Origin: Chitinophaga pinensis
Lineage (GTDB): Bacteria; Bacteroidota; Bacteroidia; Chitinophagales; Chitinophagaceae
Reading direction: 5' to 3'
NCBI GenBank assembly: GCA_945872085.1
Contig: CAMBYG010000015.1
Coordinates: 1-33,692, forward strand
DNA: 33,692 nt
Shown here piece by piece: positions 33,661 through 33,692 of the stretch (its first letter is position 1; each line of letters begins with the position of its first letter). A model generated the notes under the pieces. It was not told where the DNA came from. It searched no databases and worked only from the letters and a program-made list of their open reading frames with translations. The translations under genes and the position numbers were made by a program.

Positions 33661-33692
33661 ATGGCCTCCCGAACCATTTCTGTGAAAGATAT
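33661..33692 (+). CDS. Start of a truncated ORF (MASRTISVKD...)
   Basis: An ATG at 33661 after an A-rich leader (GAATTAAAAAATTAAAA) opens a frame that reads MASRTISVKD and is cut by the window edge. Only about ten residues are visible, so no family can be assigned. Position just beyond the tRNA and repeats makes a mobile-element gene, such as an integrase or a small DNA-binding protein, a reasonable guess but no more. Confidence 0.35.
   Translation, partial: MASRTISVKD

Noticed and set aside
1-33692. CRISPR arrays, defence islands, insertion sequences or phage structural genes
   Set aside because: No regular repeat-spacer series, transposase motifs, terminal inverted repeats or phage genes were seen; the only element-like signals are at the far right end.

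Overview
The window reads as chromosomal DNA of a low-GC member of the Bacteroidota. Supporting signs are two secreted proteins with type IX secretion (T9SS) C-terminal signals, one type A and one type B; a lipid-anchored BamA/TamA-like barrel; the three-subunit quinone-linked succinate dehydrogenase with a single fused cytochrome b; Kdo genes, hence an LPS outer membrane; and repeated TAnnTTTG -7 promoter boxes in place of -10 boxes, with no Shine-Dalgarno sequences but A-rich leaders. A Chitinophagia/Saprospiria-like lineage is a guess; the genus cannot be read from the sequence. TGA is used as a normal stop (for example at 7522-7524 and 19326-19328), so the genetic code is standard.

Layout. 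(1) 25-6000: a BamA/TamA-like protein diverges from a TrmH-family RNA methyltransferase plus a DUF4476 protein; these converge on a PAP2 phosphatase/methyltransferase pair, followed by a TPR membrane protein behind a well-formed promoter. (2) 6094-8437: FHS-family sugar symporter overlapping a ROK sugar kinase, flanked by terminators, forming a sugar uptake and phosphorylation unit. (3) 8540-14568: rmuC, then ddl, a membrane-anchored triple-PASTA protein, a T9SS type A protein, a rhodanese and an unrecognised acidic protein. (4) 14672-18135: sdhCAB with a candidate promoter and a strong terminator. (5) 18198-25363: eight tightly packed, mostly overlapping genes: an Lnb/DUF4105 membrane protein, alpha/beta hydrolase, T9SS type B PKD protein, SDR, hotdog thioesterase, CinA, shikimate kinase and DUF423. 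(6) 25402-29499: fatty acid desaturase, then kdsB and a KdnB-like Kdo oxidase, a phnA gene broken by a nonsense codon, and kdsC facing them across a bidirectional terminator. (7) 29500-32910 on the minus strand: FAH-family hydrolase, ung, plsC, a DUF2520 Rossmann protein, then fdx, iscX and kdsC. (8) 32924-33692: a thioesterase, tRNA-Met(CAT), then a stretch with a hairpin, three TGCGTGAGGT repeats and the start of an ORF cut by the window edge, which resembles the boundary of an integrated element.

Most of the window is ordinary housekeeping content. The points most worth a second look are the phnA pseudogene, the kdsB-kdnB pair that hints at 8-amino-Kdo lipid A cores, the tRNA-Met/repeat boundary at the right end, the CinA with an altered amidase motif, and -7 boxes placed so close to start codons that the transcripts may be leaderless.
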